This document shows positions 25,026 through 37,131 of a DNA stretch of 64,000 nucleotides, piece by piece. Position 1 is the first letter of the stretch; each line of letters begins with the position of its first letter. Position numbers and translations under genes: made by a program. The notes beneath the pieces were generated by a model that did not search any database, was not told the origin of the DNA, and saw nothing but the letters and a program-made list of their open reading frames with translations. The stretch is from Lichenostomus cassidix (Eukaryota; Chordata; Aves; Passeriformes; Meliphagidae). The DNA is taken from NCBI GenBank assembly GCA_008360975.2, contig CM039182.1:149362656-149426655 (forward strand), given 5' to 3'.

Positions 25026-28000
25026 CATTTAAAAGGATCCAACAACTCAGATAACTCTGGAGACTTTACTGATATCATAAACTCATTTCCCACACACAGA
25101 CTTTCACAACTGATTTTTATATTTTGGTCCAAATTTGGAAACTAATGCTTCAGAAGGAATTTAAGATGCTTTTAACGCAGTTTATTATGCTCAAATAAAA
25201 AAATAAAAGAGAAAAGAAGAACAAGAATGGCTGAGGCAACACAGGTAGAGGCACTTACACAGTATGCAAAGTAAGGAAATAAAAATATTACAAAATTTTA
25301 CGGCACTTATTCCTCAGAGGAAGTGTTTTAATCAAAATGCTGGTATTTTGGGGCTGTTTTGAGCAGGAGGAGCATCACCACACAAGAGTTAGCCTTCCAA
25401 ACTAATCATCAAAGCTTTCTAATCCCTCCTCATGATGGAGTGGTGGAGAAAGTCAAATCACATGGGATGACACTGGGGCCAAAGAGAGCAGCAAAGGATG
25501 CTGAAGGAGCTCCTGTCTTGAGTTTTTCTACCCTTAGAAAAACCACCCAATTACCCTTTTCTCCTCTTTGATTACACAATCAACTTCAACACCCTCAAAA
25601 GCAGCAGAAGTTCCAATACGTGGGGAAAAATAATGATTAAGAGCTTCTAAGCTAAAGCACAGTACCCAGAACCAGCTTTTAAAGACAGGATAAATAAGTA
25701 AGACCTTTAAATTTTAAGATGTTGCTCAGCAACACCTTGTCATGCCACATCACACAACACTTCTTCTTTGTTATTTCTCTGGCCAAAGGTCACAAGTCCA
25801 CTTCCCAAGAGACAAGCCTTCACAGAAAAAGAGTGGTGAAACTTTTACATGCAACTAATTCGGGAACAATCCACACCTCCATCCTGGAGACCTTCCTAAG
25901 TAGGATTTATAGCAATTTAAGGTGGGGGGCAGGCAGGGAAATGACAAAATTTGTCTTAAATTGAGGCAGTCCTGCTTCAAATGAAAACAGAATTATTTGT
26001 CAAACACAGATTCCACCACTGAAATCTCAGGATGCTCATGGCTGCTAAGGTAGAAGTTTTTATCACCCTCAGGTGGCATTGGAACAAACCTTTTTAAACT
26101 GCCTTACAAGCAGAAAAACAGTGGTCATTTAAATTTCCCAGAACAAGCTAAACCCCATCCTGCCAAGTGGGGTTTTTAAGCATAGAAATCTGCTGGTCAA
26201 ATTTCCCAGAAATACCATTATGCTCATCTCCCAGAGCACCCAAGGCAGCCCTAGGAGGATGAAAACCAATATTGAAATGATCAGAAACGCACTACATTGC
26301 ACATGAGCCTTCTTGCCCAGCTGTCTTCTCCTTATCTCATCCTCCCACCAGTTCCATCCCCTGGATGGATCTGTTTTCTTCTCCAATTCAATCTTTTTCT
26401 GGTGTTTTTCTTCCACAGCAGGGCCTCTCCTTTGTGTCCCTCTTGCATTTTCCACACAGGAATGCAACAGAGACATGATCTTGGTTGGCATCCACAGGAA
26501 CAACTCCATTATAGGGAGGAATTAATGACAACTCTGCCCACATGCAGGTTTTTTGGGGTTTTTTTTTAAGCCATCGTGTATGTAACTCACATGATGTCAG
26601 TACAGGAATATCACACTAAGGCTCTGGAAAGTAAGGGGCGGGTTTTCCTCGTTTCTATGGTTAGGAGCAATTTTAATGACCAACCTAAATAAAAAAAGGC
26701 TGGAAGAGAGAGAAAGTAGGAAGGAGTGAGGTGGGTGTTTAATTTTGATTGACAAGACAGAGCAGAACTAGTTAAGATCTGTCAACTGCCTGCTGAGGAT
26801 CACAAATCCTCAGCACATTCTACGGCAGACAGAATTAGTCTAAATGCACAGCTTTACAAAAATATTTCTTATCTGCTGAGATCAGAGTTCAGTATTTCAG
26901 TTTGCCCACAGAAAGCAGCTGATGCCATAACTACCAAAGGAACCCCGGTAGGGCGAGAAAAAATTATTTCTTTTTTATTAGTAGTATTTAAGTATTAACA
27001 TCTACAGTGTCTTAATTTTTGTCTCTGGCCTATTTATATATATAAATATTTATATAAAATGACAGCATTCTCAAGATTTTTGACAGCTACAACAAAAATT
27101 TTGAAGGTATTATCAAAGGCACCACTTTGGAATCACATCTGCATCACACAAAATGTTGTATAAATACAGAGTAAGGAGATAATTCCTGCAGTAAAGACCT
27201 TAAAATAGGAGACTGAACGCAGAAGGAGTTGAACATAGATTTGATGGGAAATTTCAGGAAACACAATCTGGAAAGACAAAAACACTGGCATGACAGTCAG
27301 CTGTGATGTTCCCTGAAGATACTCCACCAAAAAACAAGCTTTGGGGAAAACTAAGAACATTCCTACATTGATGAAATCATCAAGAAGGAAGAAGAATGGA
27401 GAACTGGAGACTTGGAGCATTTCAAAATCAGAAGTAGAGTTTCATGACCCTGGAGGGAAGAATCAACATCTCAGCAAGGCACAAGGTTGCTCAAAAAGAC
27501 TAAACCAGCATCTTGTGTTTAAGGCCAGGGAGGAGCAGGATGCACCAAAAAACAGACATAAAGGCAATCCAAAGATGTGCCTGAACCAAACTGAAAGATG
27601 CTTTTCTTGTACTCACTCAGCGCCATTGGGATGCAAGCAGGACACAGTGATCTTCACAGGGCTACACACCCATTGAGCTTTGCTATTTTACCAAACGATG
27701 TTCGAATTTTAAGGAGAAAAAAATTCGCCAAGAGAGGATGGGGTTACCAGAGAGGGAAGTCAACAGCTCCTGAGATGCTTGCCAAAAGGATCTGCACTTA
27801 AAGCGTGCAGTTTTGGCAGAGAACATTCTCAGAATCTGATATTTAAAAGTGTCATGGTGCTGGAACGTATAATTAAAGTAAGAGGATACAAGTGAACTAA
27901 GATCAACACAAACTTGTATCAAAGTCAGAATGTGTTCCCACAAAGGCTCAGCCACCTGGTTCTTCCATGGTACATTCAAAGAGAGTAAAATTAGCTACCA

Positions 28001-28391
28001 ACTACTTTTATTCCCACTCAAAATCATCCCTCTCCAGCCTCTAAAAGGGAGGGATTTATAACCATCTTCAAGAGTTAAAAAATCCCAAACAAACAAAAAA
28101 AACCCAAGCAACCCCCAAAATTCACAATAAGTTGTTTCATTTATTGCCAGTTTCCAATCCTAGAGCAACATATTTGTTGTGATTCAAACCTTTCCTTCAC
28201 CCATCAGTGACCAGGCATCGATGGGTGAAGGAAACAAAGACTAATGGAAACACCTACAAATTCGTATTTTCTCCTCAAGAACTGGAATAAATGAAAGAAT
28301 TCAAATACTTCATTGAGAAAAGTCCCGAGGAAAGACTTGGGGATATTGGTGGATGGGAATATTGACATGATATTACATATGGTAATATGGA
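25026..28391. other. Long stretch free of recognised repeats (3.4 kb)
   Basis: Contains an 18-bp perfect AT palindrome at 27,031-27,048 and the perfect hairpin at 28,191-28,234 (separate entry). The 126-codon minus frame at 26,129-26,509 and the 111-codon plus frame at 27,341-27,676 lack any domain I recognise. Confidence 0.45.
28191..28234. repeat. Perfect 15-bp inverted repeat, 14-bp loop
   Basis: The arm tttccttcacccatc at 28,191-28,205 is exactly complementary to gatgggtgaaggaaa at 28,220-28,234, with 14 bases between. Pairing stops on both sides. No T-run follows, so it is not a bacterial-type terminator. The stem is short for a microRNA precursor. Confidence 0.9.
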
Positions 28392-28542
28392 TGTCCCATC
28401 CCTGGAAGTGTCCAAGGCCAGGCTGGATGGGACTTGGAGCAACCTGGTCCAGTGGAAGCTTCCCCTCCCATGACAGAGGGTTGGAATGAGATGACTTTTC
28501 AGGTCCCTTCCAACCCAAAGAATTCTAATATTTTATGAATTT
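28392..28542 (+). mobile_element. CR1 LINE 3' terminus, sense
   Basis: 'gtcccatccctggaagtgtc', 'caaggccaggctggatggga', 'cttggagcaacctggtccag', and the ending 'ccttccaacccaaagaattc'. About 150 bp, 5'-truncated. Confidence 0.94.
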
Positions 28543-29179
28543 ACTGCTGTTTCCTTCCCAGTAGTGCCACATTGAACTCAATAACCAAGAAAATAAACAA
28601 AAAAGACCCCAACAAAAATAAGGAATTCATATGTGATCTGATTTCTTACTGCAAGGTTTCCAACAGCCAAGCTGTCCATCACCAGGTTGAAGAGAAAAGT
28701 CAAAGCAGCATGGAATCAGCTGGCACAAGCTCATTTATAATCAAATAATGCCTCGAAACCTCCCAAACCAACTCTGCTGCCATCAGAGCCACCTCTTCCT
28801 TGGACAGTGCCCAGGAACTACTTGCAAATGAAATCAAACCGAATTTATTGCTTCTGCAAGCCTGGAAATTTCAGTTACAGAGGTGACGTGACATTTTGTT
28901 TCGCCAATGCTAATCTAATACCTTTTTAAAGGTGCATACGTTTCACCCTGTTGGCTTCCAACACTGAATTACCAGCTCTGCTAAGCTTCAGAATAAATGA
29001 GACGAGCGTGGCCTCCAGGCAAAATCCCTTTGCTGTAATCTTTATTCAAAACACACTGCTCCGGAGCCTTGCATGCATTGCCAAAAATCGCCTTGAGGTT
29101 TGCTCTTAAGATGGCAATTTGCATATCAACATTTTGCTGCAGAGCTTACCCAATGTCCCCGCTATTATTTTAATACTCA
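28543..29179. other. Unique stretch
   Basis: No recognised repeat. The sequence from about 28,960 to 29,170 is complex and non-repetitive, and grades into the CpG-enriched patch that follows. Confidence 0.4.
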
Positions 29180-29850
29180 GCTGTGGGCGGCCCCCTGAGC
29201 GGCTCGCAGAAGTGTAGGCTAAAAATATTCCTGCTTTCCCCACTGGCTCTACACATGACCACAACTTGGATGCAAAACCGGGAGCGGTGGCATCCACCCG
29301 CCTCTCCAGGAGGATGGGCAGGCTCCAAGGTGCTCAAAAAAACATGGTAAGAAGGAGGAAAGCTCTGCATGGATGGAGGAAAAACGCACAGGCGCCGGAG
29401 GAGGAAGAGCGTGGAAAGTGCTGGTTTTACAAGGGAAGCAGGAGAGGTTTATCCGCGAGCGAGACATTCTTGGGAAAACACATTAAGAGGTAATAAAGCA
29501 GGTGAGGGAGGCACCGCCTGGGATATGAATTTAAGATGATGCTGAGCAGAGGAAGGGAAAGAATTCTCAAGCGCAGAACAGGAGCGATGCCGGGCAGATG
29601 CGAGCACAGCCTGATTCATGTTCCAGAAGGGAGATGCTGATCCCGCTGGCAGCACCATGTTGATGACAGCGCACGAAAAAACATGGATTGCAGGTTTTTC
29701 TCCTTGCCCTCCTCCCCTTTGCCCAGTAAACCGCAGGCTCAGAGGTTGTAATTATTTCTGGCAAGGTGTAAACAGGTCTGGGAAATGAAACGGAAAAGCG
29801 GAGCTATTTATGAGTTTCCACGCAGGGAGTCGGCATCGGAGCCTGGCTAC
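29180..29850. other. CpG-enriched patch, possible regulatory element
   Basis: By eye about 27 CpG dinucleotides fall in ~670 bp, against very few in the flanking kilobases. GC is only slightly above one half. Clusters include 'gagcggctcgcag', 'caggcgccggagg', 'ttatccgcgagcgagac' and 'gatgccgggcagatgcgagc'. There is no TATA/CCAAT/GC-box set as at 39.5 kb. It could be a hypomethylated enhancer, a weak promoter or simply slowly decaying unique DNA. Confidence 0.4.
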
Positions 29851-30171
29851 CAAATCAGCAAGTGCAAGGTCACCCTGGGTCTGCTCAGGAGAGCAACTTT
29901 GCAAAGTGGTTTGCAGCCAGCCGGGCAAAATAACCAGGCTCAGTCTGCCCAGGATGGCAAGGAAATGGAAATGGAGGGTGGAGAACCACCAGAAGACTTT
30001 GCTTCAGCCAACGACGGCTTTATCATGACGCTGGTAGGCTTTGAGATGATGTTCATGGAGATGACATCCACTCATGAGAACCACCCGCCTCTCTGGGGTG
30101 GGGGACAGGAACAAGGAGGACATCAAGCCCGTAAGTCTTTCTCTACCTGATGTAGAGGGAGGCAGCCAAGG
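29851..30171. other. Unique stretch
   Basis: No recognised repeat. The 121-codon plus frame (29,785-30,150) and a 112-codon opposing frame overlap, and neither is recognisable. Confidence 0.4.
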
Positions 30172-30314
30172 GACTTCCCTCTCTGGAAGTGTTCCAGGCC
30201 AGGTTGGATGGAGCTTGGAGCAACTTGGTTTAGTGGAAGATGTCCCTGTCCATGGCAGGGGGATTGGAACAAGATGATCTTGAAGGCTCTTTCCAACCCA
30301 AACCATTCTATGAT
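30172..30314 (+). mobile_element. CR1 LINE 3' terminus, sense
   Basis: Contains 'ctctggaagtgttccaggcc', 'aggttggatggagcttggag' and 'gtccctgtccatggcagggg', ending 'ccaacccaaaccattctatg'. About 140 bp. Confidence 0.95.
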
Positions 30315-31044
30315 CTACATGCAAATGACCAGGGGAGACCACTCATCCCCTTACCCTGCAGGCCACGATTTGCTTCCAAAGAATTGGATTTTTGCTCCAA
30401 TCCAGGAAGTACCACAAATTTTGAAAAGTAATTTCCTTTCTGCTGGTGGAGAAAAGCAGCAAAAGCCAAACTCTCCCAGCAGGAGGATCTTAGACCCCGA
30501 TGGGGCTGAAGGAGCCAGCAGCATCTCAAGCCCACAAAGCAGCCACCAAGGAAAACTCAAAAACTCTTTCTGGTCTCACCAGGAACCAAAGGAAAAGAGA
30601 TGATCAAATTCTGGAAGTACAAGCAGAGAGGCAGTGAGTGCCCCTGGGGACAGCAGGACCTCCAGATTATTTTCTGCACACACTCTTTATGTTCTGTGCT
30701 CAAATGTCTCCCAAACAGGATTGAGATGCACAACCCTGTTTCTAAAGATGAGATTATGCTAAATTCTAGTTAATTTTAGAATGGATGGCAAGCACAGTGC
30801 AGTAGGAAAGGAGCTGGCCTGAAGACCTCAGAGCCTGTGGGACATCTCTATGAAAGAAAACAAAGGTACCTCTGAATAGTATGCAAAGAAATAGAAAAAA
30901 GAAAATAACATTGGTTTCCATGCAGAGGGAAGAGGATTTTGACAATTAAACTGACAGTATTACTGTAAGGTGAAGAAAAAGCCCAACCCACCAGAATTCC
31001 AATCTCATGATTGCTGTGTTTGAGACAAAGGAGAAGAAACCAGA
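30315..31044. other. Unique stretch
   Basis: No recognised repeat. A 131-codon plus frame (30,208-30,603) begins in the CR1 tail and is not credible. Confidence 0.45.
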
Positions 31045-31180
31045 GAAGGTGTGGATGCTCCATCCCTGGAAGTGTTGGATAGAACTCTGAGCAACCTGGT
31101 CTAGTGGAAGGTGTCCCTGTCCATGGCAGGGGCTTGGAAAAAGGTCCCTTCCAACCCAAACCATTCTAGAATTCTTTGAA
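31045..31180 (+). mobile_element. CR1 LINE 3' terminus, sense
   Basis: 'gatgctccatccctggaagt', then a short deletion (aggccaggttgga lost), 'ctgagcaacctggtctagtg', 'ccatggcaggggcttggaaa', and the ending 'cccaaaccattctagaattc'. Confidence 0.93.
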
Positions 31181-32647
31181 ACCCATCTGCTTCAGGCTCT
31201 GAAGATAATCAACAGGAAAATATCTGCAGTGAGACTCTCGGTTTGCTTTCTCAAATTCAAAGGTGTCTTGTTTTATTCAAATATTGCAATCCTGTTTTCA
31301 CCATTTACTAAGATGCCTCTCGAATGTGCCAGTTTGGGCACTTGGCTAGGACAGAATCCATTACATTTTTAGAAGAACAACCCAGAGCTACAAAACCTCC
31401 CTGTGGTGCAGGATCAAAACTTCTGAGGGCTTTGGAAAGCACACAGTTCTTCTCTAAAATAGAAGTGTCAAAAAGCTTTGGACAGCATTTCTGGGGCTTC
31501 CACACCCACATTTTGCCACCTACATCCAACTTTAAGCACTTGCTGTTAATGGAAGCTGAAGGTCCTTGACACCAAGAAATCTGAGAACTTCTAACATGCA
31601 GTGGCCTCGACACAATTTAAGCACCATTATTCTAATAATTCATTCTTTTTACCTTATTTATCATTAGTAAAAGTAGATTTAGTAAAATGACTTGATTTTT
31701 CACCATTGCTACAGCTGAAGATAGCTTTAAAATCTGCAAGGGATGCTCTGTAAGAGGATGGGGAGAATCAGGACATTGGACAAACTTCCCTGATCACAGC
31801 TATGAGTATTCACCATGGCTTCATCCTGCCCACATCAATCCCACAGCACCTTTGGCTGAGAGAATACTTAAATTTTTAATTATTTAAAACAAAAGCCAAA
31901 AGAAACAGAGCATAAAAGCAAACAAAACAGCATCTACTATTATTATATATATATTAACTTTATATATATGTTCTTATGCACTATAGATATTACTTGTTAA
32001 TTTAATAAAAAACATATATTTGTAAGTTTAATTTTTCATACTTTTTCACTGAGCATCCACAACCTGCAGATGAGACTGACACCAGCAGTGACAGGCACTC
32101 GGATAAGGGAGAGGTTGGGGATTATCAGGCACACAACAGAAGACATCAAAACATTTGGGGAAGGTAAATCACATCTCAAGCTCTCTGACACTACATCTAA
32201 ACTTGTATAAATCAGGTATTTTGGAAATTAGGAGATTCTCATGAGAGTCTACAAAGTGAATAGTGTCACAAGGGATCACAAATGAATTGGTTTTATGGGG
32301 AAAAATATAGTAAAAGGCTGTATTAAGGTTTAGCTCTTGATTCACTCTGCACGAAGGAAAATCTGAAGATCTGCAGCTTCCAACAAGAATTTCTGTCATG
32401 TACAGGGTTATATTAAACAAAGTGTTACCCAGCAAGGCAGCACTGCTCCCACAGCCTCATCGACTTCCCCCATCTCCAAACAGATGCACAGCAGCATTTT
32501 TATCTCCAAAATTAGAAGTTGGAGCATGGTAAACATCTCCGTGCTGGGACAGAGGATGCTCCAAAGCATTTACTAATAATTCAGCTCAAACCTAATTGCA
32601 ATTACCTACAGTGAGTTGAAAACACTGCTCCCTCTGATCCCAAAATT
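31181..32647. other. Unique AT-rich stretch
   Basis: About 1.5 kb with a TA-rich block at 31,936-31,971 and no recognised transposon. Frames up to 101 codons oppose each other around 31,308-31,613. Confidence 0.45.
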
Positions 32648-32793
32648 CCCATTCCTAGAGTGTCCAAGGCCAGGTTGGATGGAGCTCTGAGCAACTTGGT
32701 CTGGTGGAAAGTGTCCCTGCCCATGGCAGAAGGTTGGAATGAGGTGACCCTGAAGGTCTCTTCCAACTCAAACCATTCTGTGATTCAATGATC
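32648..32793 (+). mobile_element. CR1 LINE 3' terminus, sense (left arm of inverted pair)
   Basis: 'gtgtccaaggccaggttgga', 'ctgagcaacttggtctggtg', 'tgcccatggcagaaggttgg', and the ending 'actcaaaccattctgtgatt'. It faces an antisense CR1 end that starts 185 bp further on. Confidence 0.94.
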
Positions 32794-32977
32794 CTAAAAC
32801 TGAAGCCATTGTTGCACAACTCAGAGACCCAGTGAAACATCATCCAAGTCTTCCCCAAACAGCCCAAGAGGATTTTGCTCACGTAACACACCCCAAAATT
32901 GGGGCACATGAGGTGGGCAGGCAGAACCATTGCATGAGGACTGTGGTAACACTCAGGAGATGTCATATGTTGGGAAA

Positions 32978-33122
32978 TCATAGAATCACAGAATGGTTTG
33001 GGTTGGAAAGGACCTTAAATGTCTCATTCTACACCCTGCCATGGGCAGGGACACCTTCCTCTAGACCAGGTTGCTCAGCTCCTTCAGCTGAAAGCCATTC
33101 TCCCTTGTCCTATCACAAATAA
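32978..33122 (-). mobile_element. CR1 LINE, antisense, with large internal deletion
   Basis: Opens with a clean reversed terminus (aatcatagaatcacagaatg, gtttgggttggaaaggacct) and the cctgccatgggcagggacac block. At 'accaggttgctc' (about 33,076) it jumps to 'cagctgaaagccattctccc'. That omits roughly 150 bp of CR1 3' UTR that other copies here keep between these two landmarks. Confidence 0.93.
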
Positions 33123-34907
33123 ATAAGGGAATTTCAAAGCACGGGGAGAAAGATGAAGAAAAACAGCATTCCCGGCTGTATATGGGATTTTTTACATAGC
33201 AGCCATTAATAGCAAGTTTGAGAATTCCCTCATACCATATTTGAGTCTCTGGCATCTCACACTGCCAAGAAATGGGTTAATCCAAAAATTTGGGTCATAA
33301 CACCTCCAAATCTGCCTGGTTTTTCACATGTAGAAAAATAAAGGAGGCACCTCTCTCCTCCACACAGGAGCATCACAAGATTATTCATTATAAATGGGAA
33401 AAAAAAGCAACAGGTTTCAGCAATGAGTGTGATCAAAGTCTCTCGTGGAAGAAGAAAATGTTTTATTTTACAGAAATAAAGAGCTATGGCAACAGCTCTG
33501 GAATAAAATCCTACAGCACGGCTGTCTCCTGCACTCCTTTACTCCATGCACCAGATGATGGAGGAGTCCTACAAGGGGAAAAAAAATACATGGCCAAGTT
33601 ATTCAAGACTAGAATGACAATAAATGTATGCAGAGAGGAGAAGGAGGACAAATAAAGTCCTCAATAACCTCAAAAAATCGTATTTTTGCAATGCCTGGCT
33701 TTGCAGCAGGGGGGACAGGGGAGTGAGAACAAAACAAATGCTACACATTGAAGAGCATCAAACATTTTGCAGTTATTTTCTGCTTTTATTTAGGGAAGGG
33801 ATGACAGAGAGAGTGAAGAGAAATCACCACCTAACCCAATATTAGTATTTACTTTAAAAAAAAAAGGCAACGCATAAAAAAAAAAAAAAAAAAAGGTAAA
33901 TATAGGTATTGCAGCCGAGTTTGACTTCATTCAGGTAGAAGCTGGAAAATATTTTCCAGATTTTGCTTGCAGCAACCCAGCAGATGAACTGCCAACACAC
34001 CTAAACTGCCCTTGGGAGAGCTTTTCCCCACAGCTCTGCATCCCAGGAAAAAAACATTTTCAAGAACACCTGCTGATACACCATTTCTTCTTATTTTTTG
34101 TAGCAATCTTCAGGATATATTTAAAAAGCACCTGATCACCAATGCAATCTTTGCTCTTCTAATGAAGCTGCACACAAAATGGACATAAAAAAAAGATAAT
34201 CCATCGTGTCCCTTTTTTACTTTAGTTAAATGCTATTTTTTCCATCATCAGAAACACTGCAAAGCAGAGATGTGCCCATGCACTGCAACAAAGAGATGGC
34301 ACCTGCCTACTGAATTTCCTGACTAGTGACACTATGAAGAAAAAGAGTTTTAAATAGAAACCTCCCTGCAAGTGTTAAACCAGATTAATTTAACTCTTGC
34401 GTTATTTTAATCTTAGACATCGCCATTTGCAAGGCAAGCAGAAAAAAAAAAAAAAAGGAGTAGGATTCTTATCTTGACCATAATCTTTAGGAAACACAGT
34501 GCATTATTAAAAACCACAAATAACCTTTCTGACAGCAAAATACAGACACTTCTGGCTCTTTTGCAGCAAGAAAAGAGCTCAAATATTTTATGAAGCTTTC
34601 TGAGCACTCAACAAAGTGATGGGCAGAGCTTCCCTCCAGCCTTGCTGTGCCCAACACTGCTGCCAAAAACACCAACGCAAGTTTGGGGCCAAAATTTGGA
34701 TTTGCACGTGGCAAAAAGTGTTCTGAAAAATACAGTGCAGGTTGGTGATGCCACTGAGGATCAAGTTTTGCAGCATTTCCACTGCAAGCACTGTCATGGA
34801 AGGACACTCTGGTACTTCAGCTGAGAGTTAGGCTCATGCTTAAAAAGCTAGAATAAGTTTAGACCTAGTGGATCCTGTCATAGGCAAACACACACATTCT
34901 AGTGGTC
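33123..34907. other. Unique AT-rich stretch
   Basis: About 1.8 kb with A-runs at 33,855-33,865, 33,876-33,894 and 34,440-34,456. No recognised transposon. A 121-codon plus frame (33,290-33,655) has no recognisable domain. Confidence 0.45.
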
Positions 34908-35612
34908 AGGAATCATGGAATGGTTTGGGTTGGAAAGAACTTGCCAGATCATGCAGTTCCAATTCCTCTGCTATGGGCAGGGGCTCCTTCACTAGAGCAG
35001 GTTGCTCCATGCTCCATCCAAACTGGCCTGGAACACTTCAAGGCATGAGGCATCCACAACTTCTCTGGAAAACTTGTGCCAGGGCCTCACCACCCTCACA
35101 GTAAAGAATTTTGTTCTAGTATTGAATCTAAACCTACTCTTTATCAGTGGGAAGCCATTCCCCCCTGTCATATCACTCCAGGCCCTTCTCCAAAGTTCCT
35201 CTCCAGATCTCTTGGGGCCCCTGCAGGCACTGGAAGGGACTTCATGCTCTCCCTGGAGCTTTCTCCAGGATGAATATCCCAGCTCTCCCAGCCTGTCTAC
35301 AGAGCAGAGGGTCTCCATCCCTCTAATCACCTTTGTGGCCTCCTCTGGACTCTCTCCAACAGCTCCATGTTCTTCCTGTGCTGAGACCCCAAACCTGGAT
35401 GCAGTTCTCCAGGTGGGTCTCAGCAGAGTGGAGCAGGAGGGGAGAATCCCCTCTCACCTGCTGCCCACCCCACTGTGGATGCAGCCCAGGATACAAATGG
35501 ATTTCTGGGCTCCAAGGGCACGTGGGTCATGTCCAGCCTCTCCTCCACCTGCACCCCCAAGTCCTTCCCAGGGCTGCTCCTGATCTGTTCATCCCCCAGT
35601 ATGGACTGACAT
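34908..35612 (-). mobile_element. CR1 LINE, antisense, longest young copy
   Basis: About 700 bp. It starts at the reversed terminus (aatcatggaatggtttgggt), covers the whole 3' UTR, and extends into the C-terminal reverse-transcriptase ORF: 'cctgtctacagagcagaggg', 'ttgtggcctcctctggactc', 'ctccatgttcttcctgtgct', 'accccaaacctggatgcagt' and the ccagcctctcctccacctgc block. The 193-codon and 142-codon plus frames over it are antisense shadows. An (ATCC)n run begins ~50 bp beyond its truncated 5' end. Confidence 0.96.
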
Positions 35613-35664
35613 CAGTGATTGAAACACAGGACCAACCATGTCCTGGGTGGAAAGACCCAGTCAT

Positions 35665-35733
35665 TCATCCATCCATCCATCCATCCATCCATCCATCCAT
35701 CCATCCATCCATCCATCCATCCATCCATCCATC
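35665..35733. repeat. (ATCC)n microsatellite
   Basis: About 17 uninterrupted tetranucleotide copies (cat cc register). Uninterrupted runs of this length are usually length-polymorphic in vertebrates. Confidence 0.98.
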
Positions 35734-36533
35734 TTTCCAGTGCAAGCAGCCTTTGGCCTGACAGTGACAATTCCCAATTCCAGCCCTAAATAAAGCAGTC
35801 AGAGGCTCCTCCTGCACCCCCAAAACCCTCAGGTGTCACCAATTTGCAGTCCCCCAAAGCAGCAGAAACCCTTGGAAGGTCCATAAAAATCCTAGTGAGA
35901 GCCACCAGCTCACCCCACTGCACAAAGTAGGTGAGCTGTAGGAAGGAGAATAATAAGGATGGGCAAAGCAAATTAAAAGTTTTCAACAGCTCATTTGACT
36001 TTCATCGAGCAGAATGTGTTTATGGTACAGGCAGAGAATCGAAAGTTTTATTTTTATCTTGATATTATTTACCCTTTCACACTTGCTATTTAAATATTCC
36101 TGAAATCCCAGAAGAGCTAACAATTCAAAATACCATTTGATATATATATTTACAAGGAAGGGGAAGCACAGACTCATTCATCTTCAGATTCCCTCTTATT
36201 TTTTTCAATTAGATTTTAAGTGCTTTAATATAAAGGTGCAAATTTATTGAGACACAGAATAATTATTTCTCCTCCACTCCCAGTTAAGATCCTCCAGATC
36301 CAGAGCAGGTATCTCACTTGCTGGGAGACCTGCTCACACCAGAGGATCCCACCTGATGAGGAGCAAATGATGAGAGGTTTAAAATATTTTTAAAAAACCC
36401 AAAACAATAAATCAAGAGTTGTGAGAAAATTATTGAGATTGCTTACACAAGAGAAGGGTAGGAATAAAGGTTTTAATATTGAAATTTCTGTTCTACCAGT
36501 CCCTGTAGCCAATCTCAACTGAATAACTTGCAA
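35734..36533. other. Unique stretch
   Basis: No recognised transposon. AT-rich from about 36,000. Confidence 0.45.
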
Positions 36534-36737
36534 TCATAGAATCACAGATCGTTTTGGGTTGGAAGGCAACTTTAGGACCATCCAGTTCCAACCCCCTGCA
36601 ATGGCAGGGACATCTTCCACCAGACCACATTGCTCCAAGTCCCATCGAACTTGGCCTTGAATATTTTCAGGGATGAGGCAGCCATAGCTTCTCTGGGCAA
36701 CCTGTGCCAGGGCCTCACCACCTTCTGAGTCAAGTCT
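36534..36737 (-). mobile_element. CR1 LINE 3' end, antisense
   Basis: Reversed terminus 'aatcatagaatcacagatcg', 'ttttgggttggaaggcaact', 'tccagttccaaccccctgca', 'ttctctgggcaacctgtgcc' and 'agggcctcaccaccttctga'. About 200 bp. Confidence 0.95.
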
Positions 36738-37131
36738 TGCTTTAAACACAGTAACAGGAGGAAACAGGGATGGAATCTGAATCAGGAGCCTGGACTATGC
36801 AGGACACATGGCTGCACTGCTCAGCCTCTCCCATGGCCATCAAAGCTGCACCAGTGGTCAGGATAATTTTTAATTGCATTAATAAACAAAAGCAAACCAG
36901 CAAGGTGGGAGGCCTTGGAGAGAGCAAGAAGGGTTATTTGTTGCTTGTATGGCAACTGGAAAGTGGGAATCAGCACATTTAACACCCCAGGAAAAGTCCA
37001 GAGACAAACCTGAGGACCAAAGGGAAAAGGATGTTGCAGCTGGTGAACACAGCAGAGCAGGAAAGCAACAAGGGGTCAAACTGCCTTGAGTCATCCAGGA
37101 TTAAAAAAAACTGAATTTGCATCAACACCAT
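36738..37131. other. Unique stretch
   Basis: Nothing recognised. Confidence 0.45.

Noticed and set aside
28191..28234. Hairpin considered as a microRNA precursor.
   Set aside because: The paired stem is only 15 bp, well short of the ~30 bp needed for a usual precursor. Retained only as an inverted repeat.
35002..35761. 193- and 142-codon plus-strand frames.
   Set aside because: They lie antisense over a CR1 copy and an (ATCC)n run; the apparent peptide is antisense LINE sequence.
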